NCBI RefSeq assembly: GCF_041916975.1 | Contig: NZ_JAYRYK010000001.1 | Location: 310,001-374,000, forward strand | Reading direction: 5' to 3' | Source of the DNA: Sphingosinicella sp041916975 | GTDB lineage: Bacteria; Pseudomonadota; Alphaproteobacteria; Sphingomonadales; Sphingomonadaceae | Length of the DNA stretch: 64,000 bases | In this document: piece after piece, positions 38,235 through 47,672 of the stretch | Position numbering within the stretch: the stretch's first letter is position 1 | Layout: each line of letters starts with the position of its first letter | The notes under the pieces: generated by a model | What the model was told of the DNA's origin: nothing | The model's input: only the letters and a program-made list of their open reading frames with translations | Database searches by the model: none | Translations under genes and position numbers: made by a program

Positions 38235-39287
38235 CTACCCCAGCGACCGCGAAACGAGCGGCCCCATCCGGTTCGCAAGCCACAGCGGCAGGCGGCTCCA
38301 TACCTCGGTCATCAGCTTGTACTTGGGGTTGTTCGGATTGACGTCGGGCATCGTGCGCCCCTCCGCCAACCGGTATTCGTAGACGAGCGGCTGCGGCTCG
38401 AAACCCCAGTTCTTCTTGAATGCGAACGCGCCTGTATCATACTTCGAACGCCCGAAATCAAACGCCCGGCGCCCGCGCGCCACGGCATGTTCCATCAGCA
38501 TCCAGTACATGTGATCGTTGGCGCGCAGCGCCCGCGCCGCCGCCGTCCCGCCGCCGTAATAGGGATAGACCGTCTCCGCATCGTATACCGAAAGCACCGA
38601 GGCCACGGGCACGTCCTGATGGTAGACGGTAAGGATATCCGCATCCTCGCCGAAATGCCGGACGATCTCAGCAAACAGCCGCGCGGGAAACACCGGCGTG
38701 CCGAGATTGCGGACGCTTTCCGAATAAACGGCGAAATGGTCGCGCAGCGCCTTTTCGTCCGAAGCGACGCGCACGCTGAGGTCCATCGTCAGCGAGCGGC
38801 GGACTTCGGCGCGCTGCTTCCGCGGGATCGCCTTCAGGTTCGCCTCGCTGTCGGCTTCGAGCGGACGCACGAAGTTCGCATAGGTCTCGGCCTTCACCGC
38901 CCAGTCCGGATGCAACGCCTCAGTGCCGCGATATTCGAGCACGCCAATGCCGCCCGCCTCGGCGATCGCCCATGCAGCCTTGTCGAGCGCCGCAAGTGCC
39001 CGCGGATCGGCGGCAAGCGGCCCGCCGCGCACGGCGAAGGCATTCGAGATGAGCGCCGAACCGAACAGGCCGGACCTGAGCGCGATGAGCGGCAGCACGG
39101 CATCGCCCGCCATCAGATAGTGCGGAGTGTGCCCAAGTGCGTCGCGGATCGCCCTGCCCCACGCCGTGCGATGAAACGGCGTTGCGCCCGGATGCTTGAG
39201 GACCGCGGCGTCGAATGCCGCGGCAGCCCCCGCATCGTCGATATCGATTTCAACGACCGTCGGTGCGATTGGACTTTCCGCGTTCAT
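38235..39287 (-). CDS. FemAB-like XrtA/PEP-CTERM system protein
   Basis: The 350-residue protein has the tandem GNAT fold of Fem transferases, with family segments YGGGTAAARALRANDHMYWMLM-type helix and FDFGRSKYDTGAFAFKKNWGF near the C-terminus. Fem proteins add amino acids from aminoacyl-tRNA; the group in exosortase clusters is thought to modify the polysaccharide or a precursor, which is unproven. It overlaps the deacetylase gene by four bases. Confidence 0.9.
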   Translation of the reverse strand: MNAESPIAPTVVEIDIDDAGAAAAFDAAVLKHPGATPFHRTAWGRAIRDALGHTPHYLMAGDAVLPLIALRSGLFGSALISNAFAVRGGPLAADPRALAALDKAAWAIAEAGGIGVLEYRGTEALHPDWAVKAETYANFVRPLEADSEANLKAIPRKQRAEVRRSLTMDLSVRVASDEKALRDHFAVYSESVRNLGTPVFPARLFAEIVRHFGEDADILTVYHQDVPVASVLSVYDAETVYPYYGGGTAAARALRANDHMYWMLMEHAVARGRRAFDFGRSKYDTGAFAFKKNWGFEPQPLVYEYRLAEGRTMPDVNPNNPKYKLMTEVWSRLPLWLANRMGPLVSRSLG

Positions 39288-40162
39288 GCCGCCGCCTTCA
39301 GCGTCTCGCGGCCAAGGAACACGCGGTCCATCCGGTCCCAGCGGAACCGATCCAGCAGGCGCGCGAGCTTCGCTTCCATCACATCAAGGTTCGTATAGTG
39401 GCGGATGCGCGATTTGAGCGGCGCGCCTGGCACCACGGGCTGTTCGGGGTCGATCTCCCACGGATGGAAGTAGAACACCGTCGCCTGCCCTTCGACCCTG
39501 TTCACACGATCGATCGCCCATTCGGAAAGACCGTATGGCAGAAGTCGGAAGAAGCCACCGCCGCCACACGCCATGCGGCGTCCCGCATACTCCACCGTCG
39601 TTACCGGCACCTCGACCATATCCGATCCAGCGACTGGCGTGTGCGGAAAGCGCGGCGCTTCCGGCCAACCGTAGTGGTCGTGCCGGATCGGCGCGACCGA
39701 CGAACTGTACGCGTAGCCTTCTTCCGCCAGCACTTCGAGCGCCCAGCGATTGCCGCTGCCGATCGAGAAGCTGGGCGCACGATATCCCTTCACTTCCGCA
39801 CCCGCGGCATCCTCGATCAGCGCCCGCGCCCTGCGGATATCCGCCCGGAAGCTCTCGGGCTTGAACGTGTGCACACGGTCGTGCGCGTAGCCGTGATTGG
39901 CGATCTCGTGGCCGTTCTCAACGATCCGACGGATCAGCGCCGGCTCGCGCTCCGCAACCCAGCCGAGCGTGAAGAACGTCGCGGAGACGCCCTTGTCGGC
40001 GAAGAGCTGAAGCGCGCGTTCGGTGTTGCGGACGACACGGCTATCCCAGCGCGGCCAGTCCTCTCGTCGGATGGTCGTTTCGAAGGCACCGACCTGGAAG
40101 TGCTCTTCCACATCGACCGACATCGCATTGCAGACGCCGCGGTTGGCCGCCGCGCCGCTCAT
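39284..40162 (-). CDS. XrtA system polysaccharide deacetylase (carbohydrate esterase 4)
   Basis: The 292-residue NodB-fold enzyme has the metal/catalytic motif SVDVEEHFQV at residues 15-24, the HxxxH-type NHGYAHDRVH motif near 90 and the RAPSFSIG motif near 145. It removes N-acetyl groups from the polymer. There is no signal peptide, as usual in this subfamily. It overlaps both neighbours by four bases. Confidence 0.93.
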   Translation of the reverse strand: MSGAAANRGVCNAMSVDVEEHFQVGAFETTIRREDWPRWDSRVVRNTERALQLFADKGVSATFFTLGWVAEREPALIRRIVENGHEIANHGYAHDRVHTFKPESFRADIRRARALIEDAAGAEVKGYRAPSFSIGSGNRWALEVLAEEGYAYSSSVAPIRHDHYGWPEAPRFPHTPVAGSDMVEVPVTTVEYAGRRMACGGGGFFRLLPYGLSEWAIDRVNRVEGQATVFYFHPWEIDPEQPVVPGAPLKSRIRHYTNLDVMEAKLARLLDRFRWDRMDRVFLGRETLKAAA

Positions 40163-41238
40163 GCGCTTCGGCTGACGCCGTATGGGCCGCGCTCGACCTC
40201 GTTCTGCTCGACGAGATCGGAAAGAATCCGCAGCACTTGCCGAAGGTTACGATCATTTTCTGAAGCATAATGTTCAAGGCGATCGATGCGCGCGAGCAGA
40301 CGATCGTCGAGCGCCGCAACAGCACCGCCTGCCATACCAACCACCGGCTGAACCTGCTGCACGGCAGGAACGGCGGCGAATGATCCGCTGTTCGGCTGGA
40401 TGATCTTTTCGCGGTCACGCGGTGCGTTGTCGCGCTGCAGATCGTCGGTCACCTCGCGCACGATCGAATCGTCGATCTCGTGCTTTTCTTCGAGCGCACC
40501 GAACAGCAGCACGCGCGCGCACAAATTATTCAGCTTGCGCGGAACCCCGCCCGAATAATCGAACAGGGCGTCGTAAGCATCTTCAGTAAAGGTCGGATCG
40601 CCGGCCCATCCGCAGAGCGCCAGCCGGTTCTCGACATAGGCGGGGATTTCGTCGCGCCGCATCGGCTCGAGATGGTGCGACGCGATCACGCGCTGGCGAA
40701 GCTGCTCAAGCTCCGAGGAATTGGCGAGTTTCTCGCGGAATTCCGGCTGCCCAAGCAGAATTGTCTGGCTGAGCGGCTGCGCGCCGGCGCTGAAGTTCGA
40801 GAGCATCCGAAGCTGCTCAAGCGAGCCGATCGGCAGATTCTGCGCCTCGTCGACGATCAGCAGCACGCGTCGGCCCTGCTGATGCTGCACACGCAGGAAA
40901 TTCTCGATGCGCGTGAGCAGCGTCGCGACATCCAGGTTCTCGGCGTTGATGCCGAGCCCCGTTGCGATCATCTTGAGGAGATTGTCTGCATCCACCAGCG
41001 AGGTGACGATGTTCGCAACGACAAGCTTCGAGCGGTCGATCGTCTGCAGCAGGCGGCCGACGAGCGTCGTTTTGCCCGCGCCGACATCGCCGGTGATGAT
41101 GATGAAGCCCTCGCCCTGGCCGAGACCGTAGGTGAGATAGGCCATCGCCTTCCGGTGCGTCTGCGTGTCGACGTAGAAGCGCGGATCAGGCGTCAGCTGG
41201 AACGGGCGTCCGTTCAGATTGTAGAACTCGGTATACAT
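40159..41238 (-). CDS. XrtA/PEP-CTERM system-associated AAA ATPase
   Basis: The 359-residue protein starts MYTEFYNLNGRPFQLTPDP, the hallmark of the ExeA-like ATPase family. It has Walker A GDVGAGKTT near residue 50, Walker B LLIVDEAQN near 128 and an arginine finger region. A C-terminal tail of about 80 residues ends in a short helical stretch. It probably powers or regulates assembly of the export machinery; the exact step is unknown. Confidence 0.92.
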   Translation of the reverse strand: MYTEFYNLNGRPFQLTPDPRFYVDTQTHRKAMAYLTYGLGQGEGFIIITGDVGAGKTTLVGRLLQTIDRSKLVVANIVTSLVDADNLLKMIATGLGINAENLDVATLLTRIENFLRVQHQQGRRVLLIVDEAQNLPIGSLEQLRMLSNFSAGAQPLSQTILLGQPEFREKLANSSELEQLRQRVIASHHLEPMRRDEIPAYVENRLALCGWAGDPTFTEDAYDALFDYSGGVPRKLNNLCARVLLFGALEEKHEIDDSIVREVTDDLQRDNAPRDREKIIQPNSGSFAAVPAVQQVQPVVGMAGGAVAALDDRLLARIDRLEHYASENDRNLRQVLRILSDLVEQNEVERGPYGVSRSA

Positions 41239-41309
41239 GCTCTTGCCTGTGTTCCTTGAAAACGCCCCTCAGCTTACCCCGAAGTCGTGACGTTTCAGTC
41301 AATCCGCCG

Positions 41310-43004
41310 TCAGAAATTATATCTCACACCCACGGATGCCGTGAAGGTTGACGAATCCTGACGTGTTTCCGTGATGCGGTGCGTGCCATAGAGCGAGGCA
41401 TTGCCGCTTAGATTTTTGCTCAATCGGCGCGAATACTGCGTGCCGAGCGTCAGTTGCGTATCCTTGCGCTGGGACGACAGCGCATAGCTGTTGCGCGCCA
41501 GAAGTGCGTCGAAGCCCAGCGTCTGAAGCTCACCAAGCCGAAGTGCAACCCGGCCACGCACGCCGAAAGATTCGTCATCGCCGAAGAGATTAGGGGGAAG
41601 TTCCACCTCGGTAGGTGCCTGCAATTGCTGCGAATCTACATAGCGTCGCTTGTCGTAGTAGACCGTTGCCGACCACGTCAGCGCCTCGAGCGAGCGGGAA
41701 ACCATCAGGAGCCCGCGATCAGACTTAAAGGTTGCCGGCGTCAGCGACTGCGTCAGTCCACGGTAACAGCCACCATCATCCGACGCCGGGTCTATCCCGA
41801 AAACACACAGCGGAACACCAAGCTGATCAAGACCGCCGACACGTGTCATACCAATAGGTACGCCGTTCTCGTACATCGTTAGCAAACGACTGAAACTGTT
41901 CAGCGTCTGCTGGAAATTGGCCCGAACCGACATGCCGTTTCGCGACCGGTGATTGAAATTTAAGAAGAAGTTCGCCGAACCGTACCGCTCACCGGCCCGG
42001 AATTCGAACGATGTGCGACGCGACGGGGTATAGCGAAATCCCGCATTCCAATAAGCGCCGCTGAAATCGTATGCCGTGCGACGGGGCATATCCGGGTCAA
42101 CCTGGAAGTGACCATCCTCATCCAGGTCGGGCAATCCGGTTTCTTCATCGAAGAGAATAGAATCTTGTGTATTATCAATATCTTCGTAGCCACCACTCAC
42201 CGTCAGCTCCAGCTTTCGAGAGATCCGGTATCCAAGCTCTCCGCCTGCGCTATAGCCACGATATTTCTGGTTTAGCTGATCGACGTCCTCGTGCGTGCCC
42301 TGCGCATTGAGCGACCAGTTGATCGTATTCGTCGCGCGTGTGGACGCCAGCGTTACGCTGGCCGTCTGCGTGATTGAATCGCTCAGCCTTGAACCGATGC
42401 CATCGCTCGGATCAAGCCCGATTGACCCGGGATTGCTGAGCCCTTCGCGCGGGGAATCCACCGATACGGCACCCACGCGATAACGCCCTTGAAACGTGGC
42501 GAAATCGCCGAAGCGTTGCTGGACGCTGGGCTCTAAATAACCTGAAAAAACCTGTGACTGGTTTCCGCTTTCATCATCCGGGTTCAAAGCATTGAACCCA
42601 CGAAAGTCCGTTGAATACTGTGATGCCGTGCCGCCGGCATCCAGCATCAGAAAATCATCAATCAGTTCCGCCCGAATTTCGGCATTCGCATTGTGCCGGT
42701 TCTTCTGATTGATATTGCCGAATTCCTCCATTCGGCGCGCATAGCGATAGTTGAACTGGCCGTCGACGCGGTTCGTGTCGAGCAGCGCGGCAAAGCCGGC
42801 CCCAGCTTCCAGCCATCCCCGACCATCGCGGTTGGACCCATCCGACACGACTTGACGGAGGGACACGAACGGATTGACTTCGACCTCGGCCGACGCGGTG
42901 GTCGGCACCATCACCGCCAGCATCGACACGACCGCCGTCGCAATCGTCCGGCAGCGACCGCAGTTCCCGTCGATCTTTGTCAAATCGCCCACGTCAGCTT
43001 CCAT
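41310..43004 (-). CDS. PEP-CTERM system outer-membrane beta-barrel protein
   Basis: The 564-residue protein has a signal peptide (ATAVVSMLAVMVPTTASA), then strands alternating polar and aromatic residues over its whole length and a terminal Phe (VGVRYNF), the mark of a BAM-inserted barrel. It matches the TIGR03016-type proteins of exosortase clusters and may form the polymer exit pore with the export lipoprotein; this is inferred. Local GC is lower than in its neighbours. ATG 43004 lies inside the end of the tyrosine-kinase gene (11-base overlap). Confidence 0.88.
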   Translation of the reverse strand: MEADVGDLTKIDGNCGRCRTIATAVVSMLAVMVPTTASAEVEVNPFVSLRQVVSDGSNRDGRGWLEAGAGFAALLDTNRVDGQFNYRYARRMEEFGNINQKNRHNANAEIRAELIDDFLMLDAGGTASQYSTDFRGFNALNPDDESGNQSQVFSGYLEPSVQQRFGDFATFQGRYRVGAVSVDSPREGLSNPGSIGLDPSDGIGSRLSDSITQTASVTLASTRATNTINWSLNAQGTHEDVDQLNQKYRGYSAGGELGYRISRKLELTVSGGYEDIDNTQDSILFDEETGLPDLDEDGHFQVDPDMPRRTAYDFSGAYWNAGFRYTPSRRTSFEFRAGERYGSANFFLNFNHRSRNGMSVRANFQQTLNSFSRLLTMYENGVPIGMTRVGGLDQLGVPLCVFGIDPASDDGGCYRGLTQSLTPATFKSDRGLLMVSRSLEALTWSATVYYDKRRYVDSQQLQAPTEVELPPNLFGDDESFGVRGRVALRLGELQTLGFDALLARNSYALSSQRKDTQLTLGTQYSRRLSKNLSGNASLYGTHRITETRQDSSTFTASVGVRYNF

Positions 43005-43983
43005 AGCCGTAATAGGTTCCAAAGCGCCTACCCATGCCCGCATAGCGCACCTTGTTGATAAGCAGCTGCACGTGCTCGCAGCCGTTCATCATCGAAAGAC
43101 CGTCGCGAAGCTCGGTTTCGCGGGTGTTTTCGGCTTCGACCACGAACATCACCTGGCCCACGTGCATCGCGAGCACCGAGGCGGCGGAGGATGCCAGCGC
43201 GGGGGGGGAATCGAAGATCACGATGCGGTCGCTGTAGCGCTTGGCGATTTCCTCGACCATGTCACCCATACGCTCCGACGCGAGCAGTTCGGTCGTGAGA
43301 TTATGCTGGCGCCCTGCCGGCAGTACCGAAAGATTCTCGATGTTGGTGCGGATGAGGCAATCGGAAAGGTCAAGCGACGGATCGGCGATCACGTCGATCA
43401 GGCCCTTGCCGCCTTCGAGGCCGAGCGTCGAGAGAATCTCGGGCTTCGCAAAGTCGGCATCGACGAGCAGCACGGTAAGGTCGCGCTCAGAGGCGATCGA
43501 AAGCGCAAGGTTCGTCGCGCAGAAGGTCTTGCCCTCGTTCGGCTGTGCCGAACACACGAGGATAAGGTTTCCGTTGCGGATCTCGTTGTCACCGCGCGCC
43601 ATGGCGTTGATGAGGAGCTGCCGCTTGACGATGCGAAACTCTTCCGCCGTGGCCGTGGCTGGCGCATCGGGCACCACATAGCCAAGGTCTCGAAGCTCCG
43701 CGAGATCGATGACGCCGCGGCGGCTGATGCGATTGCCGTCGTCCGCAGGCAGGTGCACTACGGGCGTTTCCGGCGTTGCGAACTGCGGCTGCGGGGCTGG
43801 TGCCGCGACGGCAGGAGCCGCCGGTGCGGGCGCCCGCGGTGCAGCGGCGGGAGCGGAAGCGGGAGCCGCCGCCACGGCAGGACGCGCCGCCGCAGGTTTC
43901 GCCCCTGTATCCTGATCCAGCCGTCCGGCGGCCCGCTCAAGCAGCGAGGCGCGCGGCGTTCCGGACGGTTTCTCTTCACTCAT
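42994..43983 (-). CDS. XrtA-associated tyrosine autokinase (BY-kinase)
   Basis: The 329-residue protein has an Ala/Pro-rich N-terminal tail (about 25-65), then a MinD/CpsD-like kinase domain with Walker A CSAQPNEGKTF near residue 150, Walker A' LLVDADFAKPE and Walker B IVIFDSPPAL. It ends in a tyrosine cluster (GTYYGYGS) for autophosphorylation. It pairs with the chain-length protein upstream to control polymer length. GGAAGG eight bases upstream favours ATG 43983 over 43989. Confidence 0.93.
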   Translation of the reverse strand: MSEEKPSGTPRASLLERAAGRLDQDTGAKPAAARPAVAAAPASAPAAAPRAPAPAAPAVAAPAPQPQFATPETPVVHLPADDGNRISRRGVIDLAELRDLGYVVPDAPATATAEEFRIVKRQLLINAMARGDNEIRNGNLILVCSAQPNEGKTFCATNLALSIASERDLTVLLVDADFAKPEILSTLGLEGGKGLIDVIADPSLDLSDCLIRTNIENLSVLPAGRQHNLTTELLASERMGDMVEEIAKRYSDRIVIFDSPPALASSAASVLAMHVGQVMFVVEAENTRETELRDGLSMMNGCEHVQLLINKVRYAGMGRRFGTYYGYGS

Positions 43984-44021
43984 CTTCATTACCTTCCGCG
44001 CGCACAGCCAGGGCCAGGGCG

Positions 44022-45566
44022 TTAAACGAGTTCATACAGCAGCAGGGCAAGATAGATCACGATGAGCCCAAGGCTGAGCACGCCGAACCCCCACAGCCAC
44101 ACCCTGTTCTGGGCGCGCTGGTTGTCCGAAACGATCTCCGTGACCGAACCCAGCACCGGATAGTCGAAGCGCTTTTCGAGCTGCGCCGCCGTGATGTAGG
44201 TCGTGTGCAGCTGGCTCAGCAGGAACGACAGCGCCGCTCCCGCACCCAGCCCGACCAGCAGCACCAGGCTGAGGTAGAGCGGGCGGTTGGGCGCGATCGG
44301 CTCACGCGGCTGTGAGGGCGGATCGACGACGCGGAATTTCACCTGCTGCGTCTTGGTTTCGACATCGCTCCTGAGGCGGACTTCCTCACGCGATTTCAGC
44401 AACTGGTTATACTGCGACTGCAGCACTTCGTAATCGCGGTTCAGCTTGGCCTGCTCGGCAACGATGCCTGGCTGCTGGACCTGACGTGACGACATCTGGG
44501 AGATGGCGCCCTGCAGCTGCGCGCGACGCGCTTCCAGCGCCGCAACAGCGGACTGGCGCTCGAAAACCATGCTTCTGAGGTTGACGTAGACCGGGTTCGC
44601 CTGCGCAGCCTGCTGGCGAAGCGCGGGGTCTTTCGCTTCACGCGCGGCCTGCTGTTCGAGGCGGCGCACCTGCGCCTTCGTGGCGACGACGTCAGGGTGC
44701 TGATCGGTCCAGCCGCGCGCATACATGTCGCTGAGGCTGCGGCCCAGCGCCGCGATCTGCTGCTGCGTCGGGCTGGCACCCATTGATGAACTTTCGATCA
44801 CGAACGAAGGCGCATTGATGGTCGAAGGCGTTCCGCCGATCTGACGCTGCAGGGCCTGAAGCGAATTCCGCGCCTGCGCAAGCTCGATCTCGACATTGTC
44901 CAGATTGTTGCGCGACTGCGACAGCCGGGTCGAAATGTTGCCCTCACCGGGCAGCATTCCGAGGTATTTCTCCTCGAACTCCGCCTTGCGCCGCTCGGCC
45001 TCTTCGAGCTGGCGCTCGCGCTCGGCGAGCTGGTCCTCGAAGAAGCGGATCGCCTCGTTGATGTCGTCGCGGTCGGACGCGACATTCTCTTCCATGAAGA
45101 TCTGGATGAGGTTGTCGACCACGCGCCGCGCGAGATTGGCATTCTGGGCGTTGCTACGCTCCGGATCGTCGGACTTGTAGACGATCGTGAACAGGTCGGC
45201 CTGCTGGCTCTGAACCGCAATATTGTTCGTCATCCGCTCGATGAGCGCGTCCAGATCCTTGTCGTTTTCGAGGCCGACATCGAGTTCGGTGCGGCGAACG
45301 ACCTTCTCCATGTTCACACGCGACGTCAGCGTGCGCCGCACGACGTCCACCTGCCGTAACAGGTTCGTCCCCTCGTAGCCGAGCTTCTCGGGAATCAACG
45401 ACGCCCAGTCGACATAGACGCGGGCACGCGATTCATAGGTGTTGGGGATCGTTGCCACGAACACCCAGCCGATGAGGCACACGGCCCACATCAGCGCAAG
45501 CCCGTACCAGCGTTTGCGCCAGACCCCGTAAAGGGTCGTCATCACTTCTTCCTGGATCGAATTCAT
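44022..45566 (-). CDS. XrtA system polysaccharide chain-length determinant (Wzz/GumC type)
   Basis: The 514-residue inner-membrane protein has one helix near the N-terminus (LALMWAVCLIGWVFVA), a long periplasmic coiled-coil region (about 190-400) and a C-terminal helix (GVLSLGLIVIYLALLL). It has no kinase domain, which is supplied by the next gene, the two-part arrangement known for PCP-2a co-polymerases. It should set polymer length and link to the export protein. Confidence 0.93.
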   Translation of the reverse strand: MNSIQEEVMTTLYGVWRKRWYGLALMWAVCLIGWVFVATIPNTYESRARVYVDWASLIPEKLGYEGTNLLRQVDVVRRTLTSRVNMEKVVRRTELDVGLENDKDLDALIERMTNNIAVQSQQADLFTIVYKSDDPERSNAQNANLARRVVDNLIQIFMEENVASDRDDINEAIRFFEDQLAERERQLEEAERRKAEFEEKYLGMLPGEGNISTRLSQSRNNLDNVEIELAQARNSLQALQRQIGGTPSTINAPSFVIESSSMGASPTQQQIAALGRSLSDMYARGWTDQHPDVVATKAQVRRLEQQAAREAKDPALRQQAAQANPVYVNLRSMVFERQSAVAALEARRAQLQGAISQMSSRQVQQPGIVAEQAKLNRDYEVLQSQYNQLLKSREEVRLRSDVETKTQQVKFRVVDPPSQPREPIAPNRPLYLSLVLLVGLGAGAALSFLLSQLHTTYITAAQLEKRFDYPVLGSVTEIVSDNQRAQNRVWLWGFGVLSLGLIVIYLALLLYELV

Positions 45567-45627
45567 GGCTCTCGCGGACCGCCTGCGTGACTGGAATGAA
45601 CGGCCAACGGCCGACCACCATAACTAG

Positions 45628-45656
45628 CCCGGAAAGCTTAGAAAAAGCTTTCCGGG
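45628..45656 (-). promoter_or_regulatory. Perfect 12-bp hairpin enclosing the stop codon of the export gene
   Basis: CCCGGAAAGCTT (45628-45639) is exactly complementary to AAGCTTTCCGGG (45645-45656) around a 5-base loop. On the minus strand the TAA stop of the export gene lies at the end of the loop. There is no T-run after it, so it is more likely an mRNA stability or processing element, or a partial terminator, separating a highly expressed first gene from the rest of the operon. Confidence 0.65.
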
Positions 45657-46276
45657 ATGATGATGACATCGCCAGGCTGCACGGCGATGTTCGCGTTCGT
45701 CTTGCCGCCTTTCAGCAGGCTTTCGATCTTGACCGCGTATTCCTTCTGCGTGTTGCTCGCCTTGTCGTACCGGATGAGGCGTGCACTGTCGCCGGCGGCA
45801 TATTCGGTGAGACCGCCGACCGCGATCATGACGTCGAGCAGCGTCATGTTCGAACGGAACGGGATCGCCTGCGGGCGCGCGGCTTCGCCAACGACGCGGA
45901 CCTGCTGCGAAAGCGGCCCGTTGAAGTTGTTCACGATCACCGAGACGATCGGCTCCTGAATGTAGGTCGCGAGCTTCTGTTCGACTTCGCGGGCGAGCGC
46001 CGAGGGCGTCTTGCCCGTCGCCACCATGTCCTCGATCAGCGGCGTCGTGAAGCGACCGTCAGGACGCACCGTCACCGAGGTCGAAAGCTCCGGGTTGCGC
46101 CACACGAAGATGCTGAGGGAATCGAGCGGGCCAACCACGTATTCGGCACCGGGACCATCCTCGGAAGCCTGGAATTGCGCGGGCGGCAAGGTCGGCAGCC
46201 CACCGTTCGAGGCGCAGGCGGAGAGCGCCAGGGCCGCCGCCAGGGCCGGAACGACCACATTAAAAGATTTCGCCAT
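45638..46276 (-). CDS. XrtA system polysaccharide export lipoprotein (Wza-like)
   Basis: The 212-residue protein has a lipoprotein signal with lipobox LSAC (Cys21), then a polysaccharide export domain (YVVGPLDSLSIFVWRNPELS) and a SLBB-like domain (VRVVGEAARPQAIPF, GGLTEYAAGDSARLIR). It is shorter than Wza because it lacks the C-terminal helix that spans the outer membrane. The barrel protein in the same operon may take that part. It is the first gene of the ten-gene operon. Confidence 0.93.
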   Translation of the reverse strand: MAKSFNVVVPALAAALALSACASNGGLPTLPPAQFQASEDGPGAEYVVGPLDSLSIFVWRNPELSTSVTVRPDGRFTTPLIEDMVATGKTPSALAREVEQKLATYIQEPIVSVIVNNFNGPLSQQVRVVGEAARPQAIPFRSNMTLLDVMIAVGGLTEYAAGDSARLIRYDKASNTQKEYAVKIESLLKGGKTNANIAVQPGDVIIIPESFF

Positions 46277-46336
46277 CTGAGATGAGTCCCCTCTTCAAAC
46301 GCCCCCGCGTCCGCGGGAGACAAAATCAGGCCGACA

Positions 46337-46352
46337 CGCCCTATGCGTGCCG
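46337..46352 (-). promoter_or_regulatory. Weak candidate sigma-54 promoter before the exopolysaccharide operon
   Basis: On the minus strand CGGCACG-N4-GGGC keeps the GG-N10-GC spacing and the GGCACG core but misses both T of the -12 box. A start about 50 bases before the export gene would follow. The 46277-46442 gap also holds a CCCGC/GCGGG hairpin at about 46303-46316 and an 8-bp stem (46380-46404) without a T-run. Confidence 0.25.
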
Positions 46353-46442
46353 GCTGGCCGCCTTTCCGCCCCTGAACCCGATACCGTCTAAAGGTTACGG
46401 CATCGTTCGTTTCCCTGCCTTTCCAATAGCAAATTTTGCAAT

Positions 46443-47672
46443 TTATGCAAGCATTTCGGCGGGAGGGTCGTGGCTCAGGAAGGCTGTTGGGCTGGCTGTA
46501 AGGCCATAGGCGCCTGCCATGAAAACCGCAATGACGTCACCAACCTCGGTTGCCGGAAGCATGACCTTGTCGCCAAGCCTGTCGAGCGGCGTGCAGAGGC
46601 AGCCCACGACGTTCAGGCTCTCAGCGTCCCTGGCGCCGAAACGGCTTGCGTTCGCAAGGGGATAGTTGCGCCGGATCACCGTGCCGAAGTTGCCGCTTGC
46701 CGCCAGCTGATGATGCAGGCCGCCATCGGTGATGATAAACACCTCGTCCTGGCTCATTTTCCGGTCGATGGCGCGCGTCAGATACACGCCACTCTCGCCC
46801 ACGAGATAGCGCCCGAGTTCCACGACGAACCGTGTTTCCGCCAGGATCGGATCACGCGCCGCGAGCGCCTTGCCGAGCGCCTGGCCCACGGCCGCGAGAT
46901 CAAGCGGCTGGTCGCCCGGAAAATACGGCAGGCCGAAGCCGCCGCCGAGATTGACGAGCGGCGGCGGCACGGCCGCGTGCTCCGCAAGATCCGCTACCAG
47001 ATCGAGCGTCTTCCTCTGCGCATCGATGATCGCCTCCGCGGAGAGGTTCTGCGAACCGGCGAAGACGTGAAACCCACGAAAATCCGCGCCTTCGGCCGCG
47101 ATCTCGGCGAGCAGCGCGGGCACCTTGTCGGCATCGACGCCAAAGGGCTTGGCCCCGCCGCCCATCCGCATCCCGGAGGCCTTGAGGTCGAACGGCGGAT
47201 TGACACGCACGGCGGCGCGCACGCGCTTCCCGAGCCTGTCGCCGATCGCCGCGGCACGCGCAAACTCCCGCGCGGATTCGATGTTGAGCGTGACACCGGC
47301 GCCGATCGCCAGCTCCAGCTCGAAATCACGCTTCCCCGGCCCCGCGAAGCTGATGTGTGCCGGATCGGCGCCGGCGGCGAGCGCGACACGCAGCTCTCCG
47401 GCCGAGGCGACATCCAGACCGTCCACCTGCCCCGCCATCCACGCGACGAGTTGCGGCATCGGATTCGCCTTCATCGCGTAGTGGATGCCGACCTCTGTGG
47501 GCAACGCCGCGCGCAGCTTCGCGATTTTCGCGGCGATCACGGAGCGATCGTAGACGAACAGTGGCGTGCGCCCGCCCGCCGCGGCGATCCATTCGGTCGC
47601 CGTCCGGCCCGCAATCGCGAGTTCGCCGTCCTGCTCGCGGAATAGAGGGTGGATACGGTGATCGCGGCTCAT
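46443..47672 (-). CDS. PLP-dependent decarboxylase, exosortase A system-associated
   Basis: The 409-residue fold-type III enzyme is related to diaminopimelate and ornithine decarboxylases. The PLP lysine is in HYAMKANP near residue 64, glycine-rich phosphate binding occurs at NLGGGFGLPYF, and the second-barrel Cys motif is VVGCLCTPLD. The substrate is unknown; in these clusters it pairs with the AMP ligase and ACP, suggesting that an amino acid derivative is activated and decarboxylated for polymer decoration. It overlaps the ligase stop by four bases. Confidence 0.9.
   Translation of the reverse strand: MSRDHRIHPLFREQDGELAIAGRTATEWIAAAGGRTPLFVYDRSVIAAKIAKLRAALPTEVGIHYAMKANPMPQLVAWMAGQVDGLDVASAGELRVALAAGADPAHISFAGPGKRDFELELAIGAGVTLNIESAREFARAAAIGDRLGKRVRAAVRVNPPFDLKASGMRMGGGAKPFGVDADKVPALLAEIAAEGADFRGFHVFAGSQNLSAEAIIDAQRKTLDLVADLAEHAAVPPPLVNLGGGFGLPYFPGDQPLDLAAVGQALGKALAARDPILAETRFVVELGRYLVGESGVYLTRAIDRKMSQDEVFIITDGGLHHQLAASGNFGTVIRRNYPLANASRFGARDAESLNVVGCLCTPLDRLGDKVMLPATEVGDVIAVFMAGAYGLTASPTAFLSHDPPAEMLA

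Noticed and set aside
46380..46404. Terminator after the PLP decarboxylase gene
   Set aside because: An 8-bp stem with one G-T pair is present, but no T-run follows on the minus strand; left as an unassigned dyad.
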